Positions 23,401 to 35,785 of a stretch of 64,000 bases of DNA are shown here, one piece after another (the first letter of the stretch is position 1; each line of letters begins with the position of its first letter). The DNA lies in NCBI RefSeq assembly GCF_021869535.1, contig NW_026262648.1:3929794-3993793 (forward strand). Direction: 5' to 3'. The position numbers and the translations under genes are program-made. Below the pieces are notes generated by a model that saw only the letters and a program-made list of their open reading frames with translations, searched no databases and had not been told where the DNA came from. Origin of the DNA: Mytilus californianus. Lineage: Eukaryota > Mollusca > Bivalvia > Mytilida > Mytilidae.

Positions 23401-26400
23401 TGTATAGAATTGATCACATTCTTGGCAATTCATGCAGCAAATGTTTGAATAGTGCTTCATTTTGTAGTTTCTATCTTTTATTATATCAAGCATATATAAT
23501 TTTTCATTTTCTACTGTTTGAAAGGACTTTTGTTGGAAATGAATACTCCCAAGGGACATAATTCAGCTTTTTCATAGACTGATACAGGCAAGAAAGGCAA
23601 CTTTACAGCTGAATATTTTGCATATTTAATGTTATAAGTGTCTAATATCTTTGTTTTTATCATCCCAAGACAGAATAATGGATTTTATAACAATTTCAGA
23701 AATTTTCAACCACAATATGGCATATACTAAAGCATGGAATGGAGATTAGTATGAAAAATCTTGAATTTGTGCTTATGTTGTAAATTTTGGACAAATTGAA
23801 TGGAACTGTCATTTTTACCTGTTTGAATGGTACTGTTTATTATTCCTTTTAAATAAGATAAGATATGATTGGATACAGGTAGTTTTTTAAGCTTTATCTG
23901 AAAGAAGTACAGAAAGAGGTTAACCAGCATATAGGGGTGGGGACATGAAATGATCCATGTTTCTTTAAGTAATGGGGACATACAAGAATTTAGTATAGCC
24001 AAGGTTTTCACAATAACCCAGTATTGCATTAATGGTGTCATAAGAATTCTTTATCTCTTTATGTCACAGTATACTGAATCTAGCAAGGGAAATCAAAATC
24101 AATCAGACTTCAGTTATATTACACTATTTTGAAGCTTTTGATTATTACATTTGATTTTTATCAGCAAGAATAGAAATTTTTCACTGGGACCAATACTGTG
24201 TTGAGAAAAGTGCTGAGTCATCATAATAAGTCAAATTGATGGGTACTGATATAAAACTTCACAGTAGGATTTCAATATTAACTATATTGTATAAGATGCA
24301 CCTAACTCTAGTTCTTTTGTATTTGTTTTCACCTTTTGCAATGATTAATTCAATTGGAAACACCAGAATTCAAGTTGCGACAAATATTTTTAACTGAAAT
24401 ATTTGACTTTTTTGCTGTGTAATTCCCTAAATGTATCCCTTGGGTATTTCTCAAGACATAATCTATTAAATTGGGAAATTATCTGGTTAAGTGTGTACTG
24501 TTTATGGAGTAAGGTAATATTTGTTCATAATAGAAGCATTTTCAGTATAAAAATTGTTCAGCTAAGAAAAAAAGAGGCCCAATTGAAGGTAAATTTAGGT
24601 AGATTTTATATTCTCCAGTGTAAAGAATTGATCACATTCTTGACAATTCATGCAGCAAATGTTTGAATAGTGCTTCATTTTGTAGTTTCTATCTTTTATT
24701 ATATCAAGCATATATAATTTTTCATTTTCTACTGTTTGAAAGGACTTTTGTTGGAAATGAATACTCCCAAGGGACATAATTCAGCTTTTTCATAGACTGA
24801 TACAGGCAAGAAAGGCAACTTTACAGCTGAATATTTTGCATATTTAATGTTATAAGTGTCTAATATCTTTGTTTTTATCATCCCAAGACAGAATAATGGA
24901 TTTTATAACAAGTTCAGAAATTTTGAACCACAATATGGCATATACTAAAGCATGGAATGGAGATTAGTATGAAAAATCTTGAATTTGTGCTTATGTTGTA
25001 AATTTTGGATAAATTGAATGGAACTGTCATTTTTACCTGTTTGAATGGTACTGTTTATTATTCTTTTTAAATAAGATAAGATATGACTGGATACAGGTAG
25101 TTTATTAAGCTTTATCTGAAAGAAGTACAGAAAGAGGTAAACCAGCATATAGGGGTGGGGACATGAAATGATCCATGTTTCTTTAAGTAATGGGGACATA
25201 CAAGAATTTAGTATAGCCAAGGTTTTCACAATAACCCAGTATTGCATTAATGGTGTCATAAGAATTCTTTATCTCTTTATGTCACAGTATACTGAATCTA
25301 GCAAGGGAAATCAAAATCAATCAGACTTCAGTTATATTACACTATTTTGAAGCTTTTGATTAATACATTTGATTTTTATCAGCAAGAATAGAAATTTTTC
25401 ACTGGGACCAATACTGTGTTGAGAAAAGTGCTGAGTCATCATAATAAGTCAAATTGATGGGTACTGATATAAAACTTCATTGTAGGATTTCAATATTAAC
25501 TATATTGTATAAGATGCACCTAACTCTAGTTCTTTTGTATTTGTTTTCACCTTTTGCAATGATTAATTCAATTGGAAACACCAGAATTCAAGTTGCGACA
25601 AATATTTTTAACTGAAATATTTGACTTTTTTGCTGTGTAATTCCCTAAATGTATCCCTTGGGTATTTCTCAAGACATAATCTATTAAATTGGGAAATTAT
25701 CTGGTTAAGTGTGTACTGTTTATGGCGTAAGGCAATATTTGGTCATAATAGAAGCATTTTCAGTATAAAAATTGTTCAGCTAAGAAAAAAAGAGGCCCAA
25801 TTGAAGGTAAAATTAGGTAGATTTTATATTCTCCAGTGTAAAGAATTGATCACATTCTTGGCAATTCATGCAGCAAATGTTTGAATAGTGCTTCATTTTG
25901 TAGTTTCTATCTTTTATTATATCAAGCATATATAATTTTTCATTTTCTTCTGTTTGAAAGGACTTTTGTTGGAAATGAATACTCCCAAGGGACATAATTC
26001 AGCTTTTTCATAGACTGATACAGGCAAGAAAGGCAACTTTACAGCTGAATATTTTGCATATTTAATGTTATAAGTGTCTAATATCTTTGTTTTTATCATC
26101 CCAAGACAGAATAATGGATTTTATAACAAGTTCAGAAATTTTGAACCACAATATGGCATATACTAAAGCATGGAATGGAGATTAGTATGAAAAATCTTGA
26201 ATTTGTGCTTATGTTGTAAATTTTGGATAAATTGAATGGAACTGTCATTTTTACCTGTTTGAATGGTACTGTTTATTATTCTTTTTAAATAAGATAAGAT
26301 ATGATTGGATACAGGTAGTTTTTTAAGCTTGATTTGAAAGAAGTACAGAAAGAGGTTAACCAGCATGTAGGGGTGGGGACATGAAATGATCCATGTTTCT

Positions 26401-29400
26401 TTAAGTAATAGGGACATACAAGAATTTAGTATAGCCAAGGTTTTCACAATAACCCAGTATTGCATTAATGGTGTCATAAGAATTCTTTATCTCTTTATGT
26501 CACAGTATACTGAATCTAGCAAGGGAAATCAAAATCAATCAGACTTCAGTTATATTACACTGTTTTGAAACTTTTGATTAATACATTTGATTTTTATCAG
26601 CAAGAATAGAAATTTTTCACTGGGACCAATACTGTGTTGAGAAAAGTGCTGAGTCATCATAATAAGTCAAATTGATGGGTACTGATATAAAACTTCACTG
26701 TAGGATTTCAATATTAACTATATTGTATAAGATGCACCTAACTCTAGTTCTTTTGTATTTGTTTTCACCTTTCGCAATGATTAATTCAATTGGAAACACC
26801 AGAATTCAAGTTGCGACAAATATTTTTAACTGAAATATTTGACTTTTTTGCTGTGTAATTCCCTAAATGTATCCCTTTGGTATTTCTCAAGACATAATCT
26901 ATTAAATTGGGAAATTATCTGGTTAAGTGTGTACTGTTTATGGAGTAAGGCAATATTTGGTCATAATAGAAGCATTTTCAGTATAAAAATTGTTCAGCTA
27001 AGAAAAAAAGAGGCCCAATTGAAGGTAAAATTAGGTAGATTTTATATTCTCCAGTGTAAAGAATTGATCACATTCTTGACAATTCATGCAGCAAATGTTT
27101 GAATAGTGCTTCATTTTGTAGTTTCTATCTTTTATTATATCAAGCATATATAATTTTTCATTTTCTACTGTTTGAAAGGACTTTTGTTGGAAATGAATAC
27201 TCCCAAGGGACATAATTCAGCTTTTTCATAGACTGATACAGGCAAGAAAGGCAACTTTACAGCTGAATATTTTGCACATTTAATGTTATAAGTGTCTAAT
27301 ATCTTTGTTTTTATCATCCCAAGACAGAATAATGGATTTTATAACAAGTTCAGAAATTTTGAACCACAATATGGTATAGACGAAAGCATGAAATGGAGAT
27401 TAGTATGAAAAATCTTGAATTTGTGCTTATGTTGTAAATTTTGGACAAATTGAATGGAACTGTCATTTTTACCTGTTTGAATGGTACTGTTTATTATTCT
27501 TTTTAAATAAGATAGGATATGATTGGATACAGGTAGTTTATTAAGCTTTATCTGAAAGAAGTACAGAAAGAGGTAAACCAGCATATAGGGGTGGGGACAT
27601 GAAATGATCCATGTTTCTTTAAGTAATGGGGACATACAAGAATTTAGTATAGCCAAGGTTTTCACAATAACCCAGTGATGCATTAATGGTGTCATAAGAA
27701 TTCTTTATCTCTTTATGTCACAGTATACTGAATCTAGCAAGGGAAATCAAAATCAATCAGACTTCAGTTATATTACACTATTTTGAAGCTTTTGATTAAT
27801 ACATTTGATTTTTATCAGCAAGAATAGAAATTTTTCACTGGGACCAATACTGTGTTGAGAAAAGTGCTGAGTCATCATAATAAGTCAAATTGATGGGTAC
27901 TGATATAAAACTTCATTGTAGGATTTCAATATTAACTATATTGTATAAGATGCACCTAACTCTAGTTCTTTTGTATTTGTTTTCACCTTTCGCAATGATT
28001 ATTTCAATTGGAAACACCAGAATTCAAGTTGCGACAAATATTTTTAACCGAAATATTTGACTTTTTTGCTGTGTAATTCCCTAAATGTATCCCTTGGGTA
28101 TTTCTCAAGACATAATCTATTAAATTAGGAAATTATCTGGTTAAGTGTGTACTGTTTATGGAGTAAGGTAATATTTGTTCATAATAGAAGCATTTTCAGT
28201 ATAAAAATTGTTCAGCTAAGAAAAAAAGAGGCCCAATTGAAGGTAAATTTAGGTAGATTTTATATTCTCCAGTGTAAAGAATTGATCACATTCTTGACAA
28301 TTCATGCAGCAAATGTTTGAATAGTGCTTCATTTTGTAGTTTCTATCTTTTATTATATCAAGCATATATAATTTTTCATTTTCTACTGTTTGAAAGGACT
28401 TTTGTTGGAAATGAATACTCCCAAGGGACATAATTCAGCTTTTTCATAGACTGATATAGGCAAGAAAGGCAACTTTACAGCTGAATATTTTGCATATTTA
28501 ATGTTATAAGTGTCTAATATCTTTGTTTTTATCATCCCAAGACAGAATAATGGATTTTATAACAAGTTCAGAAATTTTGAACCACAATATGGCATATACT
28601 AAAGCATGGAATGGAGATTAGTATGAAAAATCTTGAATTTGTGCTTATGTTGTAAATTTTGGATAAATTGAATGGAACTGTCATTTTTACCTGTTTGAAT
28701 GGTACTGTTTATTATTCTTTTTAAATAAGATAAGATAAGATATGATTGGATACAGGTAGTTTATTAAGCTTTATCTGAAAGAAGTACAGAAAGAGGTAAA
28801 CCAGCATATAGGGGTGGGGACATGAAATGATCCATGTTTCTTTAAGTAATGGGGACATACAAGAATTTAGTATAGCCAAGGTTTTCACAATAACCCAGTA
28901 TTGCATTAATGGTGTCATAAGAATTCTTTATCTCTTTATGTCACAGTATACTGAATCTAGCAAGGGAAATCAAAATCAATCAGATTTCAGTTATATTACA
29001 CTATTTTGAAGCTTTTGATTAATACATTTGATTTTTATCAGCAAGATTAGAAATTTTTCACTGGGACCAATACTGTGTTGAGAAAAGTGCTGAGTCATCA
29101 TAATAAGTCAAATTGATGGGTACTGATATAAAACTTCATTGTAGGATTTCAATATTAACTATATTGTATAAGATGCACCTAACTCTAGTTCTTTTGTATT
29201 TGTTTTCACCTTTCGCAATGATTATTTCAATTGGAAACACCAGAATTCAAGTTGCGACAAATATTTTTAACTGAAATATTTGACTTTTTTGCTGTGTAAT
29301 TCCCTAAATGTATCCCTTGGGTATTTCTCAAGTCATAATCTATTAAATTGGGAAATTATCTGGTTATGTGTGTACTGTTTATGGAGTAAGGCAATATTTG

Positions 29401-30063
29401 GTCATAATAGAAGCATTTTCAGTATAAAATTTGTTCAGCTAAGAAAAAAAGAGGCCCAATTGAAGGTAAATTTAGGTAGATTTTATATTCTCCAGTGTAA
29501 AGAATTGATCACATTCTTGACAATTCATGCAGCAAATGTTTGAATAGTGCTTCATTTTGTAGTTTCTATCTTTTATTATATCAAGCATATATAATTTTTC
29601 ATTTTCTACTGTTTGAAAGGACTTTTGTTGGAAATGAATACTCCCAAGGGACATAATTCAGCTTTTTCATAGACTGATACAGGCAAGAAAGGCAACTTTA
29701 CAGCTGAATATTTTGCATATTTAATGTTAAAAGTGTCTAATATCTTTGTTTTTATCATCCCAAGACAGAATAATGGATTTTATAACAAGTTCAGAAATTT
29801 TGAACCACAATATGGCATATACTAAAGCATGGAATGGAGATTAGTATGAAAAATCTTGAATTTGTGCTTATGTTGTAAATTTTGGATAAATTGAATGGAA
29901 CTGTCATTTTTACCTGTTTGAATGGTACTGTTTATTATTCTTTTTAAATAAGATAAGATATGATTGGATACAGGTAGTTTATTAAGTTTTATCTGAAAGA
30001 AGTACAGAAAGAGGTAAACCAGCATATAGGGGTGGGGACATGAAATGATCCATGTTTCTTTAA
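20473..30063. repeat. 1,218-bp satellite array, right segment
   Basis: About 7.9 units. Dimeric higher-order structure is clear. The units starting near 20779 and 23216 share an extra A (GTATAAAAAATTG), TTGAAAGTAAAT and TTTTCAACCACAAT. The units near 21998 and 24435 share GGTAATATTTGTTC and TTCACAGTAGG. A 2,437-bp two-unit block was therefore duplicated recently. One unit has a 5-bp AAGAT duplication near 28730. Confidence 0.97.
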
Positions 30064-31151
30064 CCCTTTCCCTTTCAGGCATTTTAGACCTTTACTTATC
30101 GAAAAGACACTATCAAAGTTCAATTGAATACTGCATTCGCACCAATGGTCATGCACATGCCATGTTGGGCTCATATGAAAGATAATTGATCAAATATTTC
30201 CGAAAATTACGTTTGAAGATAATTCGTCCTTTTTTTGGTCACGTGGGATGTTTCGAAAAGTCACGTGACTTTTGGAGAAAATGTGGAAAAATTCGAAATC
30301 CTTGGGACAAAAGTCGTGTAGAGACATATTGTTGCGCTAATAGGGTAAGGTTTTGGTGGAAACACAATGCCCCAAGTCTGTTAAAGGCATACAAGTTATC
30401 ATATTGGTATTAAAAGAGGAAATACGTGCTATATGCCTTGAAATCTGGATGTCCGTAACATTCAAAATAACTGATTTCAGATGCTTTTTTCGACCAATTT
30501 CAAACTCGGACACTAGTTTTTTGTCTAAATCGATTTCAGTCAAGCAGTAACCTAAATTTTGTTTTTTCAAGGGAAAATTCATTGAATTACTAATGATAAC
30601 TTGATGTGGCGCACCCTGGACCGAACCCGAGGAAGTAAATGGGGGGAAAAAGGGGGGGGGGCCATTTGACACACACATTCTTTTAAAAACAAACATAAGT
30701 ATTTCGTTGGTTTTTCTTCTTGAAATTGAAAGTAAAGTTAAGTTAAGTTACATTTAATATAGGAAATAATTTTTCCACCTCCGGCAGTGAGAATCGAACA
30801 CGCGATCTTTCCGCCTTGGGTTTGTTCAGCATACCCCTGCACCACTGGCATCGTTAGGAATATATTGAAATTTAAGTACTTAAGTCTACTACTAAAGACG
30901 AAAAAAAAAAACATCTGAAGATCCTCACCCAGCTTGTTTTCTTTTAGAAATTATGTGTTCAGATAATATATTTTTGATGCCAAAATGGCCAAATGCATGG
31001 TTTTTGCGCAAATATAGCAGGAATCCAGTTCTTAGTCTGCCCTTAACCATATCTGTACGTCAGCAAATGACGATGGAACAAGACTAAATGCCCAAAAAAT
31101 ATCTTAAAATTTGCTTCACCGGTAAGCTGTACCGGTGTGAAAGGGAAAGGG
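30064..31151. mobile_element. piggyBac-like TTAA element, copy 1 (non-autonomous)
   Basis: 1,088 bp between two TTAA tetramers (30060-30063 and 31152-31155). The terminal inverted repeats are 14 bp, CCCTTTCCCTTTCA. TTAA targets and CCCT-type ends are hallmarks of the piggyBac superfamily. A subterminal hairpin CACCGGTA-AGCTG-TACCGGTG lies near 31119-31139. No transposase is encoded. Open frames of 65-119 codons on either strand match nothing I recognise. It is almost identical to the copy at 33592 and sits at the same point of the satellite unit. Confidence 0.85.
30769..30850 (-). other. tRNA-like Pol III promoter (A and B boxes) in TTAA element, copy 1
   Basis: On the minus strand TGGTGCAGGGG (30834-30844) matches the A-box consensus and GTTCGATTC (30791-30799) is a perfect B box, 34 nt apart. 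The flanking bases resemble a degenerate tRNA, but the stems do not all pair. It may be a tRNA-derived SINE head captured in the element. Confidence 0.5.
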
Positions 31152-33591
31152 TTAAATAATGGGGACATACAAGAATTTAGTATAGCCAAGGTTTTCACAA
31201 TAACCAATTATTGCATTAATGGTGTCATAAGAATTCTTTATCTCTTTATGTCACAGTATACTGAATCTAGCAAGGGAAATCAAAATCAATCATACTTCAG
31301 TTATATTACACTATTTTGAAGCTTTTGATTAATACATTTGATTTTTATCCGCAAGAATAGAAATTTTTCGCTGGGACCAATACTGCATTGAGAAAAGTGC
31401 TGAGTCATCATAATAAGTCAAATTGATGAGTACTGATATAAAACTTCATTGTAGGATTTCAATATTAACTATATTGTATAAGATGCACCTAACTCTAGTT
31501 CTTTTGTATTAGTTTTCACCTTTCGCAATGATTAATTCAATTGGAAACACCCGAATTCAAGTTGCAACAAATATTTTTAACTGAAATATTTGACTTTTTT
31601 GCTGTGTAATTCCCTAAATGTATCCCTTGGGTATTTCTCAAGACATAATCTATTAAATTGGGAAATTATCTGGTTAAATTTGTACTGTTTATGGAGTAAG
31701 GCAATATTTGGTCATAATAGAAGCATTTTCAGTATAAAAATTGTTCAGCTAAGAAAAAAAGAGGCCCAATTGAAGGTAAATTTAGGTAGATTTTATATTC
31801 TCCAGTGTAAAGAATTGATCACATTCTTGACAATTCATGCAGCAAATGATTGAATAGTCCTTCATTTTGTAGTTTCTATCTTTTATAATATCAAGCATAT
31901 ATAATTTTTCATTTTCTACTGTTTGAAAGGACTTTTGTTGGAAATGAATACTCCCAAGGGACATAATTCAGCTTTTTCATAGACTGATACAGGCAAGAAA
32001 GGCAACTTTACAGCTGAATATTTTTCATATTTAATGTTATAAGTGTCTAATATCTTTGTTTTTATCATCCCAAGACAGAATAATGGATTTTATAACAAGT
32101 TCAGAAATTTTGAATCACAATATGGCATATACTAAAGCATGGAATGGAGATTAGTATGAAAAATCTTGAATTTGTGCTTATGTTGTAAATTTTGGATAAA
32201 TTGAATGGAACTGTCATTTTTACCTGTTTGAATGGTACTGTTTATTATTCTTTTTAAATAAGATAAGATATGATTGGATACAGGTAGTTTATTAAGCTTT
32301 ATCTGAAAGAAGTACAGAAAGAGGTAAACCAGCATATAGGGGTGGGGACATGAAATGATCCATGTTTCTTTAAGTAATGGGGACATACAAGAATTTAGTA
32401 TAGCCAAGGTTTTCACAATAACCCAGTATTGCATTAATGGTGTCATAAGAATTCTTTATCTCTTTATGTCACAGTATACTGAATCTAGCAAGGGAAATCA
32501 AAATCAATCAGATTTCAGTTATATTACACTATTTTGAAGCTTTTGATTAATACATTTGATTTTTATCAGCAAGAATAGAAATTTTTCACTGGGACCAATA
32601 CTGTGTTGAGAAAAGTGCTGAGTCATCATAATAAGTCAAATTGATGGGTACTGATATAAAACTTCATTGTAGGATTTCAATATTAACTATATTGTATAAG
32701 ATGCACCTAACTCTAGTTCTTTTGTATTTGTTTTCACCTTTCGCAATGATTAATTCAATTGGAAACACCAGAATTCAAGTTGCGACAAATATTTTTAACT
32801 GAAATATTTGACTTTTTTGCTGTGTTATTCCCTAAATGTATCCCTTGGGTATTTCTCAAGACATAATCTATTAAATTGGGAAATTATCTGGTTAAGTGTG
32901 TACTGTTTATGGAGTAAGGCAATATTTGGTCATAATAGAAGCATTTTCAGTATAAAATTTGTTCAGCTAAGAAAAAAAGAGGCCCAATTGAAGGTAAATT
33001 TAGGTAGATTTTATATTCTCCAGTGTGAAGAATTGATCACATTCTTGACAATTCATGCAGCAAATGTTTGAATAGTGCTTCATTTTGTAGTTTCTATCTT
33101 TTATTATATCAAGCATATATAATTTTTCATTTTCTACTGTTTGAAAGGACTTTTGTTGGAAATGAATACTCCCAAGGGACATAATTCAGCTTTTTCATAG
33201 ACTGATACAGGCAAGAAAGGCAACTTTACAGCTGAATATTTTGCATATTTAATGTTAAAAGTGTCTAATATCTTTGTTTTTATCATCCCAAGACAGAATA
33301 ATGGATTTTATAACAAGTTCAGAAATTTTGAACCACAATATGGCATATACTAAAGCATGGAATGGAGATTAGTATGAAAAATCTTGAATTTGTGCTTATG
33401 TTGTAAATTTTGGATAAATTGAATGGAACTGTCATTTTTACCTGTTTGAATGGTACTGTTTATTATTCTTTTTAAATAAGATAAGATATGATTGGATACA
33501 GGTAGTTTATTAAGTTTTATCTGAAAGAAGTACAGAAAGAGGTAAACCAGCATATAGGGGTGGGGACATGAAATGATCCATGTTTCTTTAA
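31152..33591. repeat. 1,218-bp satellite array, two units between the TTAA elements
   Basis: Two units, ending at the same TTAA position as before. Flanks of both TTAA elements share private variants: ATTAAGTTTTATC on the left and AATAACCAATTATTGC on the right. The element plus about two units therefore form a 3,528-bp repeat. Confidence 0.95.
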
Positions 33592-34674
33592 CCCTTTCCC
33601 TTTCAGGCATTTTAGACCTTTACTTATCGAAAAGACACTATCAAAGTTCAATTGAATACTGCATTCGCACCAATGGTCATGCACATGCCATGTTGGGCTC
33701 ATATGAAAGATAATTGATCAAATATTTCCGAAAATTACGTTTGAAGATAATTCGTCCTTTTTGGTCACGTGGGATGTTTCGAAAAGTCACGTGACTTTTG
33801 GAGAAAATGTGGAAAAATTCGAAATCCTTGGGACAAAAGTCGTGTAGAGACATATTGTTGCGCTAATAGGGTAAGGTTTTGGTGGAAACACAATGCCCCA
33901 AGTCTGTTAAAGGCATACAAGTTATCATATTGGTATTAAAAGAGGAAATACGTGCTATATGCCTTGAAATCTGGATGTCCGTAACATTCAAAATAACTGA
34001 TTTCAGATGCTCTTTTCGACCAATTTCAAACTCGGACACTATTTTTTTGTCTAAATCGATTTCAGTCAAGCAGTAACCTAAATTTTGTTTTTTCAAGGGA
34101 AAATGCATTGAATTACTAATGATAACTTGATGTGGCGCACCCTGGACCGAACCCGAGGAAGTAAATGGGGGGAAAAGGGGGGGCCATTTGACACACACAT
34201 TCTTTTAAAAACAAACATAAGTATTTCGTTGGTTTTTCTTTTTGAAATTGAAAGTAAAGTTAAGTTAAGTTACATTTAATATAGGAAATAATTTTTCCAC
34301 CTCCGGCAGTGAGAATCGAACACGCGATCTTTCCGCCTTGGGTTTGTTCAGCATACCCCTGCACCACTGGCATCGTTAGGAATATATTGAAATTTAAGTA
34401 CTTAAGTCTACTACTAAAGACGAAAAAAAAAAAACATCTGAAGATCCTCACCCAGCTTGTTTTCTTTTAGAAATTATGTGTTCAGATAATATATTTTTGA
34501 TGCCAAAATGGCCAAATGCATGGTTTTTGCGCAAATATAGCAGGAATCCAGTTCTTAGTCTGCCCTTAACCATATCTGTACGTCAGCAAATGACGATGGA
34601 ACAAGACTAAATGCCCAAAAAATATCTTAAAATTTGCTTCACCGGTAAGCTGTACCGGTGTGAAAGGGAAAGGG
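33592..34674. mobile_element. piggyBac-like TTAA element, copy 2 (non-autonomous)
   Basis: 1,083 bp with the same 14-bp ends and TTAA flanks (33588-33591 and 34675-34678). It differs from copy 1 by a few substitutions and homopolymer length changes. Shared flanking variants show that it arose by duplication of the array segment, not by a second transposition. Confidence 0.87.
34291..34372 (-). other. tRNA-like Pol III promoter (A and B boxes) in TTAA element, copy 2
   Basis: The same A box (34356-34366) and B box (34313-34321) as in copy 1, unchanged. Confidence 0.5.
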
Positions 34675-34783
34675 TTAAGTAATGGGGACATACAAGAATT
34701 TAGTATAGCCAAGGTTTTCACAATAACCAATTATTGCATTAATGGTGTCATAAGAATTCTTTATCTCTTTATGTCACAGTATA
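34675..34783. repeat. Last 109 bp of the satellite array
   Basis: The satellite continues from the TTAA for about 105 bp and stops at CACAGTATA, where a TA-flanked element begins. The expected next bases (CTGAATCTAGC) are not found on the far side of that element. Confidence 0.9.
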
Positions 34784-35220
34784 GGGAAAACGGTACTATT
34801 ACATTTTCCCAGCATTAGGTTGGCCTTTTGTGTGCCCAAGGCAGGTGAAGGAAGTCAACTTAGGAGCGCTGTGATTGGATGTAAGGGTACAATATATTTT
34901 TTTTATTTATCTATGAATAATTGCAGTGTGTTTATTTACAATATAAATTTTGAAACCCATTGAAATATTTTCTAGAGAATTATTCGAAAAGACTTCCAAA
35001 ATTTCATAAATTTAATGTAAAATGACGGTGGGCATGGATAACATAAACAAGCTCAATTGGAAGTTGGTCTTGATACTATTTGGCTTCAATTTTTCGAACA
35101 GAGTGATAAAGTACTAACACGACACATAATTGTTTTGTCCAGGTTTTTACTATAAAAAGTGGTAAATTTAGAAAATGTTAGTATTGTCGCCTATGGCAGA
35201 ATAAATAGTACCGTTTTCCC
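34784..35220. mobile_element. TA-flanked MITE (Tc1/mariner-like)
   Basis: 437 bp with perfect 17-bp inverted ends GGGAAAACGGTACTATT, flanked by TA on both sides (34782-34783 and 35221-35222). The TA flanks and lack of a transposase suit a Tc1/mariner-derived MITE. It marks the end of the satellite array. Confidence 0.8.
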
Positions 35221-35222
35221 TA

Positions 35223-35697
35223 CACGAAGTTTTTGACGCAATTTAAAAAAAAAGTGAGACGAAAGACATATGATTTTCTTTGGATTTATTGAAAGATATA
35301 TGTAAACAGTTTCAGAAAAGGTATTACTTGAAGTGATTGAAATTCTACTTTTGGCCAAATTTGGGGAAATATGTGACATCTTTTCCCCCCTTTTTGCTAT
35401 ATTTTATAACAAAAAAATGCAAATTGTTGCCATGGATACACCAAAAAGAAATTATATTTTACCATTTTATATACTGGATATGAAATCTATGGAAGATTCT
35501 GATTACATACATATGCACATATATGACACAAACAGTCAAATTAATATTGCAAGAAGGCAATGAAAAGGGGATAGTAAAATTTATAAGGGAAAATTTTAAT
35601 TATGTTTCCTAACTGTTTATTGCTACCTAAATAACTATCTGTAAAAATGATGGAAAATTTTCGAGACGTTCCGAAAATCGTGATTCTGAGGATATCG
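35223..35697. other. Unassigned AT-rich sequence
   Basis: No satellite sequence. An open frame of 76 codons (35333-35563) has no domain or motif that I recognise and is not called. Confidence 0.5.
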
Positions 35698-35735
35698 AGT
35701 GGCCCATAGACACTTCAAAACTCGCCAATATATAA

Positions 35736-35762
35736 GCGTGAACCCCCTCAAGGGGTTCACGC
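35736..35762. other. 27-nt perfect hairpin followed by an A tract
   Basis: GCGTGAACCCC-CTCAA-GGGGTTCACGC is an 11-bp stem with a 5-nt loop, followed at once by A9. It lies 24 bp before the 5' truncation point of the Penelope-like copy. Confidence 0.8.
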
Positions 35763-35785
35763 AAAAAAAAATACGCACAGGATGG

